This document shows positions 12,548 through 26,535 of a stretch of DNA of 64,000 nucleotides, one piece after another. Source of the DNA: Osedax fenrisi (taxonomy: Eukaryota; Annelida; Polychaeta; Sabellida; Siboglinidae). Position numbers and translations under genes: made by a program. The notes under the pieces are model-generated. The model saw only the letters and a program-made list of their open reading frames with translations, did not search any database and had not been told where the DNA came from. The stretch is taken from NCBI GenBank assembly GCA_964019155.1, contig OZ025243.1, positions 5,485,036-5,549,035 of the forward strand, read 5' to 3'. Numbering within the stretch: the stretch's first letter is position 1; the number at the start of each line of letters is the position of its first letter.

Positions 12548-15030
12548 TTCCTTATTTAAGCAGTTGACCGAATCTCTTGGTTTACATAAACATATAAACT
12601 GTCCTACTCATGTTAGTGGTAACATTTTAAATCTTATATTTACTCCTAGAGATATCCCTCTTCAATTTATTTCTTGGTGTATACGTTCTGATCTTTTGAC
12701 TGACCACTACTTGATACAAGCTTCATTTCTTCTAGGAAAACTTCCTTCTACTAAATCATTAATTAATTAGGAGCTATTGAGAGCTAGAACCTATTGAGAG
12801 CTAAATTATATTGAACTTAGATTTAGAATCTTATATAAGTTATCGAATACCAAGCTATCCTTTGATAGCCTACATGGGTGTATCTCATATTCCCTTAATT
12901 CACTGGTTCCTATTAAATCAAATTATTTTACTCTCCATCATTCCCTTAGTTTTCTTCCCATCTTTCACATTTAAAACGATCGTTAAGGAAACTTGAGCGC
13001 AGGATATACAAGTCTCCCCAGCATAAATTAAATTTCCTGATGGCCAGGTAAGCATATAAGTTAAAATTAACCTCACAGATATGTACTTATTTTGAACAGA
13101 AACGTAATGCTTTCGGCCACAACTTTAGAAAGATTTTTAAAACTATTAATAATATCCATGGAAGTACTATTAAACAAAAACACAAGCTCTGACTGCTTCT
13201 TTAATGTGTACATCATATGTGAAATTTGTATCACCTAAACTATCCAGTATTTCTGATTGCATGAAATCCAAGCTATTGCTATCATCGTTGATTCTGACTG
13301 CCCATCGTATTCCTCAACATATATATTGTAAACTCACTAGTTTATCATCTTCCACAATCACTGAAATCCATAATATGATTATGACAGCCAATTCTATATC
13401 TCCAATAGATCCACTTCCCTTGATTGTTTTCAAAAACATGGTTCATAGTATGAACTTCATACACTCAAATACTCAATCTTATTTGATTTATAAATCTCGT
13501 GATGATGGCATCATGGATAAATCCTTGAAATATATTATTATCAAACTTATACTGAAGAAAACATCACTCGATCTCGTTGACAAATTACAGACCAATATCC
13601 CAACTTCTGATTATCAGTAAGATTATGGAACGTATTGTAAGCCGCTAGCTAATATATTACCTTGAAGCTAATAATGTGCTTGAGCCCTTCCAGAGTGCTT
13701 ACAGGAAGTCATATCCTACTGAAACTGCTTTCAACCATATTATTGATACGTTGTATAAATATCTTGATTCTTCTCATTATGCATAATTACTGTTACTAGA
13801 CCTCTCGAGCGCATTCGATACATTGAATCACAATATCCGTATTGAGCGCATTATGTATATTGGCATTGAAGGATCTCCTCTCAGATGGTTAATTTCATTT
13901 TCACTGATTGTACTTCATCTTTTAAATGCAAAGTTGTAATTTCTCCCCCTAATAGTATATCAAGTGGGGTTCCTCATGGTTCTGTTCTCGGGCCTTTATT
14001 ATTTTCTATTTATTTGCATCCGCTATCCATTAATATTAACAAGTTATCTAACATTAGTTACCATATATATTCTGATGATATTCATATTATTATTAAACTT
14101 CCTATTAATTCGCCTACCTCGAATTTGGAACTTATAGAGTGTACTTCAGAAATTATGAATTTGCTTCTCAGAAACGATATTCTAATGAAAACTGAACAAC
14201 TTAATGTATTTCTAATACCGACTAATATCCCATCTATGATTATTGATGGTAAATTGATATAACCCTCTGATTCAGTCCGTAACCTCTGCGTCATTATGGA
14301 CGGTAATTTATATGTTTATCAACACATAAATGTTATATATAAGTCTGCAAATTACCATGGTAATGGTAAATACATGTACGTAAAATCACCCATATTTGAA
14401 AATATTGCTCTATGCGTACAAACAAAACTAATTAATGCTCTTGTATTAGCTAGGATAGATTACTATGGATCACTTTTAGTACCGATATAAAAGTAGACAT
14501 GGATATTCGCGCTTCTTTACGACTTATTTTTAATGTTAAACGCCGCGACCACACGCTTACATATATGTACCAACATATTACTATTAAGTGGCTTTCATTT
14601 AGAAAGCGATGCAAGCACCGTTTACTATGCTTAGCACAAACAACTTTATTAATACGTAAGCCTGGATATATAAAAAATCTCTTAACACGTCGAGCTATAT
14701 TGAGCCATGTCAGAATATCGGATGATATTATAGTAGACGGAGGACCTCCGTCGGAGGTTCAACTAGAAGCGTATTCAGCTATCGTACATTCTTCTCCATT
14801 GTTCCTCGTACATGGAATATATTACATATGATCTACGCAAGATACAATAATTCTATTGTTTTAAAATTAAATTGAAAAATCTTTTTATATATTGTAATAT
14901 TTGTGTCTTAACTATAATTTATGGAATCAATTCGGTGTATTTGTTTATTTGTTTGTTCATGACATTATACACCATTGAGGGCTCCCGCTAAATTCGGTAT
15001 TATTTTAATAAACCAATTCATTCATATATC
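12548..15030 (+). pseudogene. Degenerate LINE: endonuclease end, RT and tail
   Basis: Pieced over several frames this is a non-LTR retrotransposon of the CR1/L2/jockey-like assemblage. 12564-12770 encodes the end of an AP endonuclease (NILNLIFTPRDIPLQF, then DHYLIQASFLL). 13600-13860 gives RT motifs (SKIMERIV, SYPTETAFNHI, LLLDLSSAFDTLNHNI). 13885-14262 gives SSGVPHGSVLGPLLFSIYLH and YSDDIH at the YxDD position. 14499-14831 holds the C-terminal domain. The 3' untranslated end near 14900-15025 finishes with 'aaaccaattcattcat'. Multiple stops and frameshifts make it inactive. Confidence 0.8.
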
Positions 15031-15467
15031 AGAGTATATGTAGACTATTATGTATACACTATTAAAGAATCATATAAAAACTATTAATGTAGTAGGTGAT
15101 CTGGATCAAGTGAAATTTCCATTAATCTTAATGTTGCTTTAATATAAGATGTTCTAATATAATATGTTTCTAATATAAGTGTTTTTAAGGTGCTCCATGA
15201 TGCTAAGTTGCGTTCTATTGGCTATTGTTGGTCAATAGTGGTGTGAGCATATTCCCATAAACACTTACAATAGTAATAACATAGATAGGAATAATCATAC
15301 ATATATTTATGAGTATATATACGCATATATAATCTATATAATAATGTGTACTGAGTCAGTACTACTGACTGTAATATCAATAAATTGAACGTATTAGATA
15401 TCAAAAGATAAAGGACCCAATAAGATATATCATAGCACAAAACATTTGGATTTGTTAATATAACTAT

Positions 15468-15525
<58 letters not shown>

Positions 15526-15812
15526 CATCTATAGGCAATTTAAGTTCGCTTACTTAAACATATATATAGAACAAATACAAGATAATAAATAACGGTGTCA
15601 GGTACTACCTAATGGGTAGTTCTCTTAACTCGTATATGATGTATTAGTGATTCATCTTTATGTAGTGGTACACCTATAGGTGTTGTCACTTCGCGCGTGA
15701 CTAATTAGATTGACAGTAAAGGGCGTGCCGTACGTCAATCACCTGTATACATGGGGTGTATGGTACAGGGGGTATACCCTATAGGGTATCGCTGATGACT
15801 TTTTAGTTTCGT
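15031..15812. other. Upstream region of the TSP1 gene
   Basis: It contains a (TA)n tract (15471-15522). A less AT-rich stretch at 15590-15812 includes a palindromic GGTATACCCTATAGGGTATC. No TATA/initiator combination can be separated from the background of TA sequence, so I name no promoter. Confidence 0.35.
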
Positions 15813-15827
15813 TTTTGCAGCCTAACC
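15813..15827 (+). promoter_or_regulatory. Possible 3' splice acceptor just before the start codon
   Basis: A pyrimidine-rich run ending in TTTTTGCAG stops 8 bases before the ATG at 15828. It would serve as the acceptor of a 5'UTR intron or of spliced-leader trans-splicing. The start context AACCATGA is favourable. Inference from sequence only. Confidence 0.35.
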
Positions 15828-15906
15828 ATGAACAACGGCGTATGTTTAATAGGTGTTCTGTTATTCGCTATATTAACTTTATATAATATTGAAGCTTATG
15901 AAAATG
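15828..15906 (+). CDS. Exon 1: start codon and signal peptide
   Basis: It encodes MNNGVCLIGVLLFAILTLYN followed by IEAYEN: a short N-region, a hydrophobic core of about 15 residues, and a plausible cleavage site after IEA. The exon ends G|GTAATA in phase 1, exactly the phase that every TSP exon accepts. That phase match, the ATG context and the absence of another candidate upstream are why I join it to the TSP exons 8.7 kb downstream. No transcript evidence is available. Confidence 0.7.
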
Positions 15907-16382
15907 GTAATACACACACATACATATATATATATTATTCTTTATTATTATTTATTCATAATACATTATTCTTTATTATTATGTTATCATATATATTTTT
16001 AGTACATCTTTTATAAATACTGTTACTATTTAAGGTGTACAAATCCAACAACGGTATACAGTAAACGGTGATAACAATAAGAATGTGTTTGTTCAAGTCA
16101 TGTTGTTTCATATGTAGGAACCTATAGGAGGTTTACTTATAGAGATGTTTTATTTTAATCCGAGAATCTACATGTTATTTACAAATTAAGACTTTATATA
16201 TATAAATAAATATAAGAATATTAATTATGCCAACTATTGTGATTACTTATTAATTAATTATGTAATTATAAGTAACGATATAGTCAAGTTCAATAATATG
16301 ATGTATCAGCATTTTTTAGGGAATCTATAGATATATACACATATACACCTATCCTATATGATGTATATGCAAGAGTCATCTA

Positions 16383-16429
<47 letters not shown>

Positions 16430-19400
16430 ATATAATATATATAATCATATACACATAATTAATATATTATATGTTACATTAATATGATACATATCATTAA
16501 TGTAGATTATTTCTGTATGTATGTATTCAAACGACTCAGCATATATATATATATATATTTAATATATACATAGAATGCTTTCAAATACCAATAGATAATA
16601 AATTACATTTCCATATACGTGTAATAAATTACCATTAAAATGTATTTATAATTTTATTATGGTTATATAATATAGGATTATATATGAATGAATGAAATCA
16701 GTATATACTATAGACCAGTGTTTCCCAACGGGGTCCCTACCGCCCCCCGGGGGGCGGTAGGGGGGCGATTTCAAGGAGGGGGGCGTTTGGGGGGCAATTT
16801 GTGAAGATTTGTGTGTATATATATATATTGTTTTTTGTCCCCGAATTACACATGTATAGATATGTAATAAATTATTACTCATAATAGCTCTGTTCAGTGT
16901 GCACAATTAAAAACTAGGTCATATATAGGATATACCTAATATAATGCTAATTATTACTATATTATATAATACTATTAATTTACAATAACATGCATTCATA
17001 TTTCCCACTTTAGTTCTCACGTTCACTGAAATTTAATTTCTGAAATGCATGCGCCGCCCGCCACATATTTTTTCGCATTATCATTTCATTTGAATTAAAT
17101 AATTGAATATGATAAGTTAATTATACATATAGTTTTATAGATTGTTTGATTAGTTTGAAATATTAATAATATAATAAGGATTGTATATGAATTAGCAACA
17201 AAATAATACTAATAATACTAATTCACAATATCTCTTGCATTCATATATCCTACTTTAGTTCTCACGTTCGCCCGTCACATATTTTTTAGTTTTCTATTTT
17301 TGTTGCTACTTCGCAGATCCCCATATAATAATACAATAACCAATTATAGATATTTTATATAATAAGTATGCCTAACAAGAAGAAGTGCCGTCAGTATTCT
17401 GTGGAATATTTGAAATTTGGATTCTGTGAATCTATTTTGAACAAAACTAAACCGTATTGTCTTATTTTAGCAATAAAGAGTTTAGCAATGAGGCTATGAA
17501 GCCTTCTAGATTAATTGACAATTTCAGTAAAGCGCATCCTGATAAGGCTAGTAAACCTATAGAATATTTTGAACTGTTGAAAAATAATTTATTTCAAAGA
17601 AATACAATAAATAATTGTTTTTCAAAAGTTACAAATACCAATAATACTGGATTAAAATTATCCTATAAAATTGCAAAGTTGATAGAAAAAACAGGCAAAC
17701 CTCATACTATAGGTGAACATTTAATAAAAGCTGTAATAAAAGAAATTGCAGCAGAATTAAATGAAAATTCTAAAAAATTTATTAATTAAATTCCTTTAAG
17801 TAATATTACTATATACGTATATACTATAAATGTAATTGATGAAATGAGTGACAATATTGAAAATAAATTATATGACTATTTAAAAGAAAACCAATTCTCT
17901 ATGCAAATTTATGAGTCAACATTGCGAAATTCTGAGTCATTATTATTATATTATGTTCGGTTTATTTAAAATGGAGAGATGAAGGAAGATTTATTTTTTT
18001 CCAAGCTAATTATTAATTATAAAGGACTTACTGTTTATGAAGAAATTAATAATTATTTTGAATTAAAAAGTATTCCACTAGAACATTTGGTAGCTATAGC
18101 TACAGATGGAGCACCTTCGATGATAGGAACAAATCTAGTGGAGTGGTATCTCGTCTGAAAAAAGATAACCCTTCACTATTCTCAATCCATTGTGTAGTGC
18201 ACAGGCAACATTTTGTAGCTAAAGAGTTGAGCGTTAAATTAAACCACTCTTAACATAATACTTTTAAACATAATAATAAGAACAGTAAATAAAATAAAAC
18301 GAAGTAGCCTATAAGATAGTATGTTTTCAACATTATGTGATGACAATAACGAGACATATAATCATCTTCTATTGCACATTGAAGTCCGATGGCTGTCAAA
18401 AGGAAACTTTCTAGCAAGGTTTCATAAATTGTATTCTTCAATTTTGGAACATGTTTAGACAATCGATGTTGGGTTGCATGGAGAACTGAAGAATATCAAA
18501 TATGATCTGGCTTATGTAAGTGATATATTCGAACATTTTAATATAAATAATACATCTTTACAAGGTTATTATATTATATTTATATAATATTTTGGATCTA
18601 TCCCTATAATTACTATAGTATAGTATAATATAATATTTCATATTATGTATTTTAAAATATAATTGGATATTATTAAATATATATTATTAAGTTTTATATT
18701 ATGTGAAATATAAATTCAATATTACATTTTATATAGATAATGATTTAATTATCGTGAAAGTAAAGAGTATTATGTGTACATTTATAAAAAAAGGTTGAAA
18801 TCTATAAACAGCAACTAGGAAGACATTAATTGCTCCATTGTCCCCGATTACAAGACATGAATAATGAACAAGATATCAACGAACATGATAAACTGGAATA
18901 CATTTCACACCTTAACTTGTTAATAGAGAATATGAATACATGATTCCAAGATTTAATTAAGCTAGACACCTACCACCATTATTACTTTCACCATCAGATT
19001 CTGACATTACAGATTTTCCTCTAATTATACAAGATAATATAATAGAAATTCAATGTAATGATGAATATAAAGCAGAATTTAAAGCTCTTGGTTATGTTTC
19101 ATTTTGGGTAAAGTATTGAATATTTATCCAGAAATTTGAAATATATAAAGATGTATTTGGTGGCATTTCCTACGTCATATTTGGAAGAAAGAGGTTTATT
19201 GAATTATTTATCTTTAAGAATATATTATAATATTATGTACTTACAGATTTTAGCGCTGTTATGAATATATTAACAAAATCAAGAAACCATTTAAAGATAT
19301 TAAATAGAGGAGATTTGATATTATATTTAACAAATATTGAACCAGACATAGAAGAAATTTTAAAATATCATCAACCACAAGGATCACATTAATATTTAGA

Positions 19401-19971
19401 TCATATTATTGTAACAATACATTCTGTTTATACTATTTAGCTTATATATAATGTATACATTATAAATAATGTATTATTAATTATAATAGGGTTGGGGGGC
19501 GACATTTTTTTTTTTATATAAAAGTGGGCAATTTGAAAAAAAGTTGGGAATCACTGCTATAGACTCTATAGACAAAGTCTAAGGAGGATCAGTATAAAAG
19601 ATAATATGTATTGATTCGATTAATGACAGAATATGCAATGCCATATATCATCATATTCATTCGGATAAAAATAAAAAATAATAAAATAATAATTCAATTT
19701 TATTTTTAAAATAAATGACACTGAAATGAAAAGTAGGGGTAATAAAATATCCCCCATAAGAAAATATATAATTAAGAACAAATACATTTTTTATAAAAGA
19801 TTAGAATTAATTTGAAAAAAAAACAGTATACTGTTTTTTTTTTATATATACATTTAATAAATTTAATTAGCAACAACGATGTATCGAATCCTGGAATAAT
19901 AGAAGTGGTCACAAATGATACGTATACATGAGGAATAGGCATACCCATAGGCGCACAGTTGATGGGACATC

Positions 19972-20006
<35 letters not shown>

Positions 20007-22608
20007 GAGAGTGCTCTAATATCGACATGCACGTAATATCGAAATGGTTTATCTCTATTGATATACATAAATCTCTATAGAGATCTCCTAAAATATAATT
20101 CCAATCAAAAAAAATTAATGTATGAAATGTTAATCAATATAATTCTAATTCATATAAATATAATTTTTTTTTTAATATTTATATTTTTTTAATTATAAAC
20201 AAAAAACTGATTTTTTCGTTACAACTCTAAATTTTTGAAATTTTTTAAGTACAATATCGATTCTCAATCATTTGAAAATTTATATATTTTAAATATTTTT
20301 AATACATCTTATAGATCTAATTATATTTTACAGTGTGCCGAAAAGATTTTTCATAATTTGTAACAAAGTTATTAACGTTTAACTAAGCAACATACATTTT
20401 CATAATACCGACACCCTGAGTGTATACACTATACGTAAACCCTACAGTGTAGGGCATACACGTATACGTAATATCGACACCCTAATTGCACGTAATATCG
20501 ACACCCTTTAACCAATCAGCGTTATTTGTGTATAATGTACGTCGTGCGTTATGATAATTGTCATAAATTAATAGACATACCTAATAATACACACATATAC
20601 TTGGAATTTATTCTACTTGGAATTAAATAGTCTTTCAGAAACTATATAAAACTCCTATGTACGTACAATGTTCACATTATGTAATTTAAAACTTAATATT
20701 TATAATATAATATTAAATATTAAATATTTTCGAAAATTAATTATAGGAAAACAACGTATGAATTTCGTGTGTTAACTAAAAGTAACGCGCATTTAATTCT
20801 GATTTGATAGTTGATATTAAATAATATATGGTATATCTTAATATCGATATATTTAGGGTGTCGATATTATGTGCCAAGGTGTCGGTATTCGAGGCAGTGC
20901 CTGTAATATTGACACCCCTGTTATCTCATAGTTAAACAAACTAAATTAAATTTTAAATTAGCTATTATATGTATATACCTACCTACTTAATACTTATAAA
21001 TAAAATTTGGAAATATTTAATTGAGAAATAATAAAGTTATGGTTATTTATTGTTAGGGTGTCGGTATTCGAGTACTCTCCCCTATATATATATATATATA
21101 TATATATTATAACTAATGTTGGGCACAATATAGTGCATTTTAATTCCGTCATTAAAGTTAAAGTGCTGACATAAGTACACTCACGTAAAATTGAGAGTGA
21201 AATGACTTCAACTCAGAAAATATATAATCTCCATTTGTTTTGTATTTTCGTCAAGTTTATATTTACTGTGAATTCTGATGAGTGTTATGTTCTGCTGCCC
21301 ATATACCTTATGGTTTGACAAATTTAAATAGGTAATTAGAATATAATTAATTCTCTTATTTATTCTTATTATAATTCATCACTAAACATAATTTATTTAA
21401 CTATCTTACCTATAGATTATGTGCTAATGTTTCTACTAAATAATATGAATTCGCCTTTCAGTTATAACTGATACGTATACGTATACGTAATACTCATATA
21501 TGTTATTCTCTATATGATTATATTAAAATGTATTATATTATATACATATACATATATATATATATTATGTATATAAGATTACACATGTATTTTAATTAAT
21601 ATCTCCATTAATCCTCCATTAATGTTAATGACCTCTCTACTTTAGATGTGTATCTAGGTCAACTTTAAACCTATTGTTCTCTACAAACCATTCACTAAAA
21701 TACATGCCACATCACATATATGCTATAGCAAGTCTTTAACGCGGGTGTTTAAACTAGGTCATATGTAAATGAATGATCATTGTTATACTTTATTTTAATC
21801 TATATTCTCAAAATATGTATTTATTAATTAATTATTATTTTATTTTTTATTTTTCAATGTTTTATTGACTACAAAATCACGTGTTGGTTAATCATAATTA
21901 TGGGCGTCATGAGAAGGAAACAAAAATAAAATAAATATAGTACAATAAAAATGAAGGAAAGGGAGAGTATACCATAAGTGATAACCTATAGGTTATCACT
22001 TATATGATGATGAGCTGCATACATAAATACACACCCATACACACCCACACACACCCACACACACAGAGACACACACACATACAATATAAGTAACCGCTCA
22101 ATTAGAAATATATACCGACTACAGAAGACTAACTATACAACTATTGATGCTATAGCATTACTGAATTACGTAATAAACTTAACTGACTAAACACTGAAGT
22201 CTCTATCAACTACACAATACTTACAATACTTAACAATTATTACTTATAACTTATCCTATAATTTACGATACAAAATAAAACTTTAAACAAACACTAGACT
22301 TTTACGTAATACAAATTCCATTAAAGTACACCAACCGATTGCATCAAATACGAAAGGAAAAAATGCAGCTCATCATCATCAATTGATATTAGAAGGAATA
22401 AATTACCCCCTTCACTTAACAATACAAAACTCTCGATTTGTATATTTAAAAAGAAATTTACAAATTTCTCATTGACCAACATTGTTTCGCATTGTGATTA
22501 TTATCGTGCGAATTATATACATTCGCTATTTGTATCTATATGTGTGTGTGATATATTGTTCGATACACATTATAGAATTATTAATGATGTCTTTAAATAA
22601 ATACTTTG

Positions 22609-22653
<45 letters not shown>

Positions 22654-24293
22654 ACACACAAACACGTACACTAAGCCGGAGTGGCTCGGTAATTTTTTTT
22701 TGAAAATTGCTGCACATTTTTTTATATTAACTAGATAACATATTAAATTGAATACAAAAAAAAAATTAAAAAAATTAATTATTGGAGGTGCGCCACCTCA
22801 TTAAAGTTTAACATGAAGAGATAGGAAGTTTAACATGGAGGAGATAGGAAATATTTGAAACTTCGATTTAACATCATTAACATTTTTTTTTTTAGTTTTA
22901 TCTGCAATTATAGTTTTAATTATATATTTTTGTATAAGATAATATTAGTACAATATTTTTTTTCGATTTTCCAGGAAATTTCCAGGAAATTTTGGAAAAA
23001 TACAAAATATTTTAATTTTAATTAAAAAAAAATTATTTATAAAAAAATATAAACATATATATATATATACATAAGTATATGAGTGTACTATTACATGAAA
23101 TTAATTTAAAAAAAATAATGTATAGTATAAAATATGGTTATTTATTCACTATTTTAATGTAAAAATATGATAAATTTTATATTTGAAAAAAAAAAGTTTA
23201 CGCACTATTACAAAATTTTTTTTTCAATTGACTGGATTAATAATAGGGTTTTTTTAAAGAATTTAAATCGTTAGAAATTTTTTTAAATATATTTTACTTT
23301 TTATCTTATTTTTTTATAAATTTTAAATTATTAGTTTGCTCTATTATTTTTTTTCTTTTGTAAATTTGTAAAAACCAAGATACAACTTATATTATAGAAT
23401 TTAAAGAGCTTTGTAAAAATATAAATTATATTAATTTTAGATAAAAAAATATTATTAAAAAAAAAAATCCCAATTTTCCCCATATTGGTCAGAAATGCTG
23501 ATATTTTTTTTATTTCTATAAATATTTAGATAGCTATATTTATAATATATATATTATGTTAATTTCATTATATAATATTCATTATTGGATGAGTTATGTT
23601 ATAATATATATTATAAATAAATTAATACATTCATAATTTCTATCTACAAAATTAAACATTTTTACTACTTTTTTTTTCACAATTGTGGTCATAACTTTTT
23701 TTTAAATAAAAATTAAAAAAAACTAAGATATGACTTCTATTATAGAATTTGATAAGTATTCCAACTATACAAATTTTATTATAATAGCATAAATATATAA
23801 AATCTCATTTTAATACCAATATCCCATATTCGAATATCTTTATAGTTATTATTTATACAGTAAGATTAGCCGATTATATCCATATATGTTGTTATTTGTC
23901 ATTTAGTAAATGGTTTGGGGTTATATAAAATATAAAAAGGTGTATTAGTAAGAAGGTTCGTGGTTAAAAAGTATAATAAAATGAATATAAATTTGAAAAT
24001 TAGTTGTTTATAATGGTTTATAATGTAATTGTCATGTGATTTCAATATAGGAATAGCGGTATTTTTTTATAGAAAAATATTTATAGGTATTTTTAAAAGC
24101 TCTGGCGCACGGCGAATACTACATGTAAAAAAAAAAAAGTATACCATTGTGACAGAAATACTCCAAACATAAAATGCTAGAAGGTGCAGCAATTTTCAAC
24201 AAAAAAAGTCCGAGCAGCTCCGGCTTAACGTACACACATATACACATACACACACATATACACACACGCATGTTCATACACACATACACACAC

Positions 24294-24332
<39 letters not shown>

Positions 24333-25373
24333 TATCGCGTAAAATAATTCACACCATGGTGCACTAGCATATTAACAATAAATAAATGTGTCAGTGGTTT
24401 ACAATTCTGCATTATATGTAAAATGTATACATTACATGTCAATAATACAGACGAGCTAATTATCAAACATATATCAAGTATGTCCTTAATAAAATCCTAA
24501 TGAATATCATAGTCATGCGCTCATTAATCTACACATTATATACATATATCCCGTATTCACCTCAATTGTCATGCATACAAACACCATTCATTATTGTAGT
24601 AATTAACGTAGTATGTGTAATATAATAAATGATATAACATTGTAGTATGCGGGAAATGGTCGAAATGGGGTGAATGTAAGGGCGTACCCTGTTCGATCGG
24701 CTCGCAGGGAAGAATTAAAGTCTGTAACGATAATAAGGGAAACGTCACTCAATATAGGGAATGCCAGGTTAGGTGTATGTGATATATTCTAGATTAGGAA
24801 TATGGATGTTCCCATATATGAAGTACGAATTATACACAGTATTGGACAATCATAATATCTAAGTTATATTTTAGATAAGCTAATCTACAGCTTGGCTTAA
24901 GTTTAATTGTATATATACATTATGTAACATTGTTATATTTCAAAATAAATATCACAACAGGGATATAAACGATATTCTATAGAATATAGAATATAGAATA
25001 TATTACCAATATTTACCTATATTACTGAAGATATTTAATTTTGTAAATTTTCATAAACATTTTCGGAATATACAGAATTTAGGTTTACCCCAATATATAT
25101 ATATATATATATTTTACAATTCACTCAAATATGTATAAAATATATTATAAATATTTATTCTAAATTTAAATATAACATCGGCGGAGACTCGATCATATAG
25201 GCAGTTAGTGTCCTGCACTAAGTTAGTACTACTAAACGGTTGTCCTTTACATTTATATATATATTATATTATACTATATTATATATAGTATAATCATTAG
25301 TCTAGAGTCTAGACTCTATACTCTATACTTATTAGCTTAAATATTAATAAATATATGTATATAATAAAACATA

Positions 25374-25430
<57 letters not shown>

Positions 25431-26161
25431 CTGTAATAACAGATATAACAATATACCTATAACAATTATTACATGTGAACAGGTAGCGTGTATCACAACT
25501 ACTCCTACGTCAACGCCTCACCCAGGTAACACGGTCATACTATGCGATTGTATACCTATAAGAGATAGCATTCATCATATACTATCGACATATATATATA
25601 TATATATTAAGTGTATACACTAAATTAAATATAAAACATATAGTTTATAGATTAAGATGTATTAAATTCATAGATTTGTATTTTAATTTTTAAACTATAA
25701 ATCTAGTATTAAAGTAAACGTAACTTTAGGCTCGAGTTTCCTATCTATCACATGACTAACAATAACAATAACAATAACAATAACAACAGTCGACGGATGC
25801 GCTGAGTGGAGCGAATGGAGCGGGTGTAAGGGTTCCGATTGTACATTGGGTTACGCCGTTAGAACAAGGACATGCGTGGAGGACGGCATCAACGTGAATA
25901 AGTACGACTATTACGACTGTATGGTTAGGTGTTCCTATAGGTGCATATATATATATAGATAGATCAAAAGTGTATTGAATTACTGGTTATATATAAAGAA
26001 AGATATAATTATATATAAATATAGGATACCTATAATTATATAATATATATAAACAAAATATATAAATGTGATAACAGTAAGAAAAAACGACACGATACAA
26101 AAAATACAAGAAATAAACGGAGAAGTAAAATAAATATAAAACATTGGATTATACGAGCCGT

Positions 26162-26196
<35 letters not shown>

Positions 26197-26480
26197 CCTT
26201 ACCATGTCGAGATTTATCGGCTACACCTGATTTATAACTAAAGTATAACTCTTCCACACATCTCTGTTTTCCATCACGCTTGCAAATTCATTTGGTCTAC
26301 AAAGTATGTCCTCGACCACTTGATCGATATATGTTTTACTTGGTATTCCTGGACTAGGTATACTATGATATGGTTCCCAGAGGAGGAAATCTGCTGCGAG
26401 TTCAGTTTTTGAATGCCAACAGTAACTACTGAAACGTAATATTTGCTGTCTTGTTGATGTAGGTTGATAATAGGTATATT

Positions 26481-26535
<55 letters not shown>

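Noticed and set aside
22482..22717. Open frames encoding poly-Gln or poly-Cys
   Set aside because: They translate a (CAA)n microsatellite in opposite directions; no other protein-like features.
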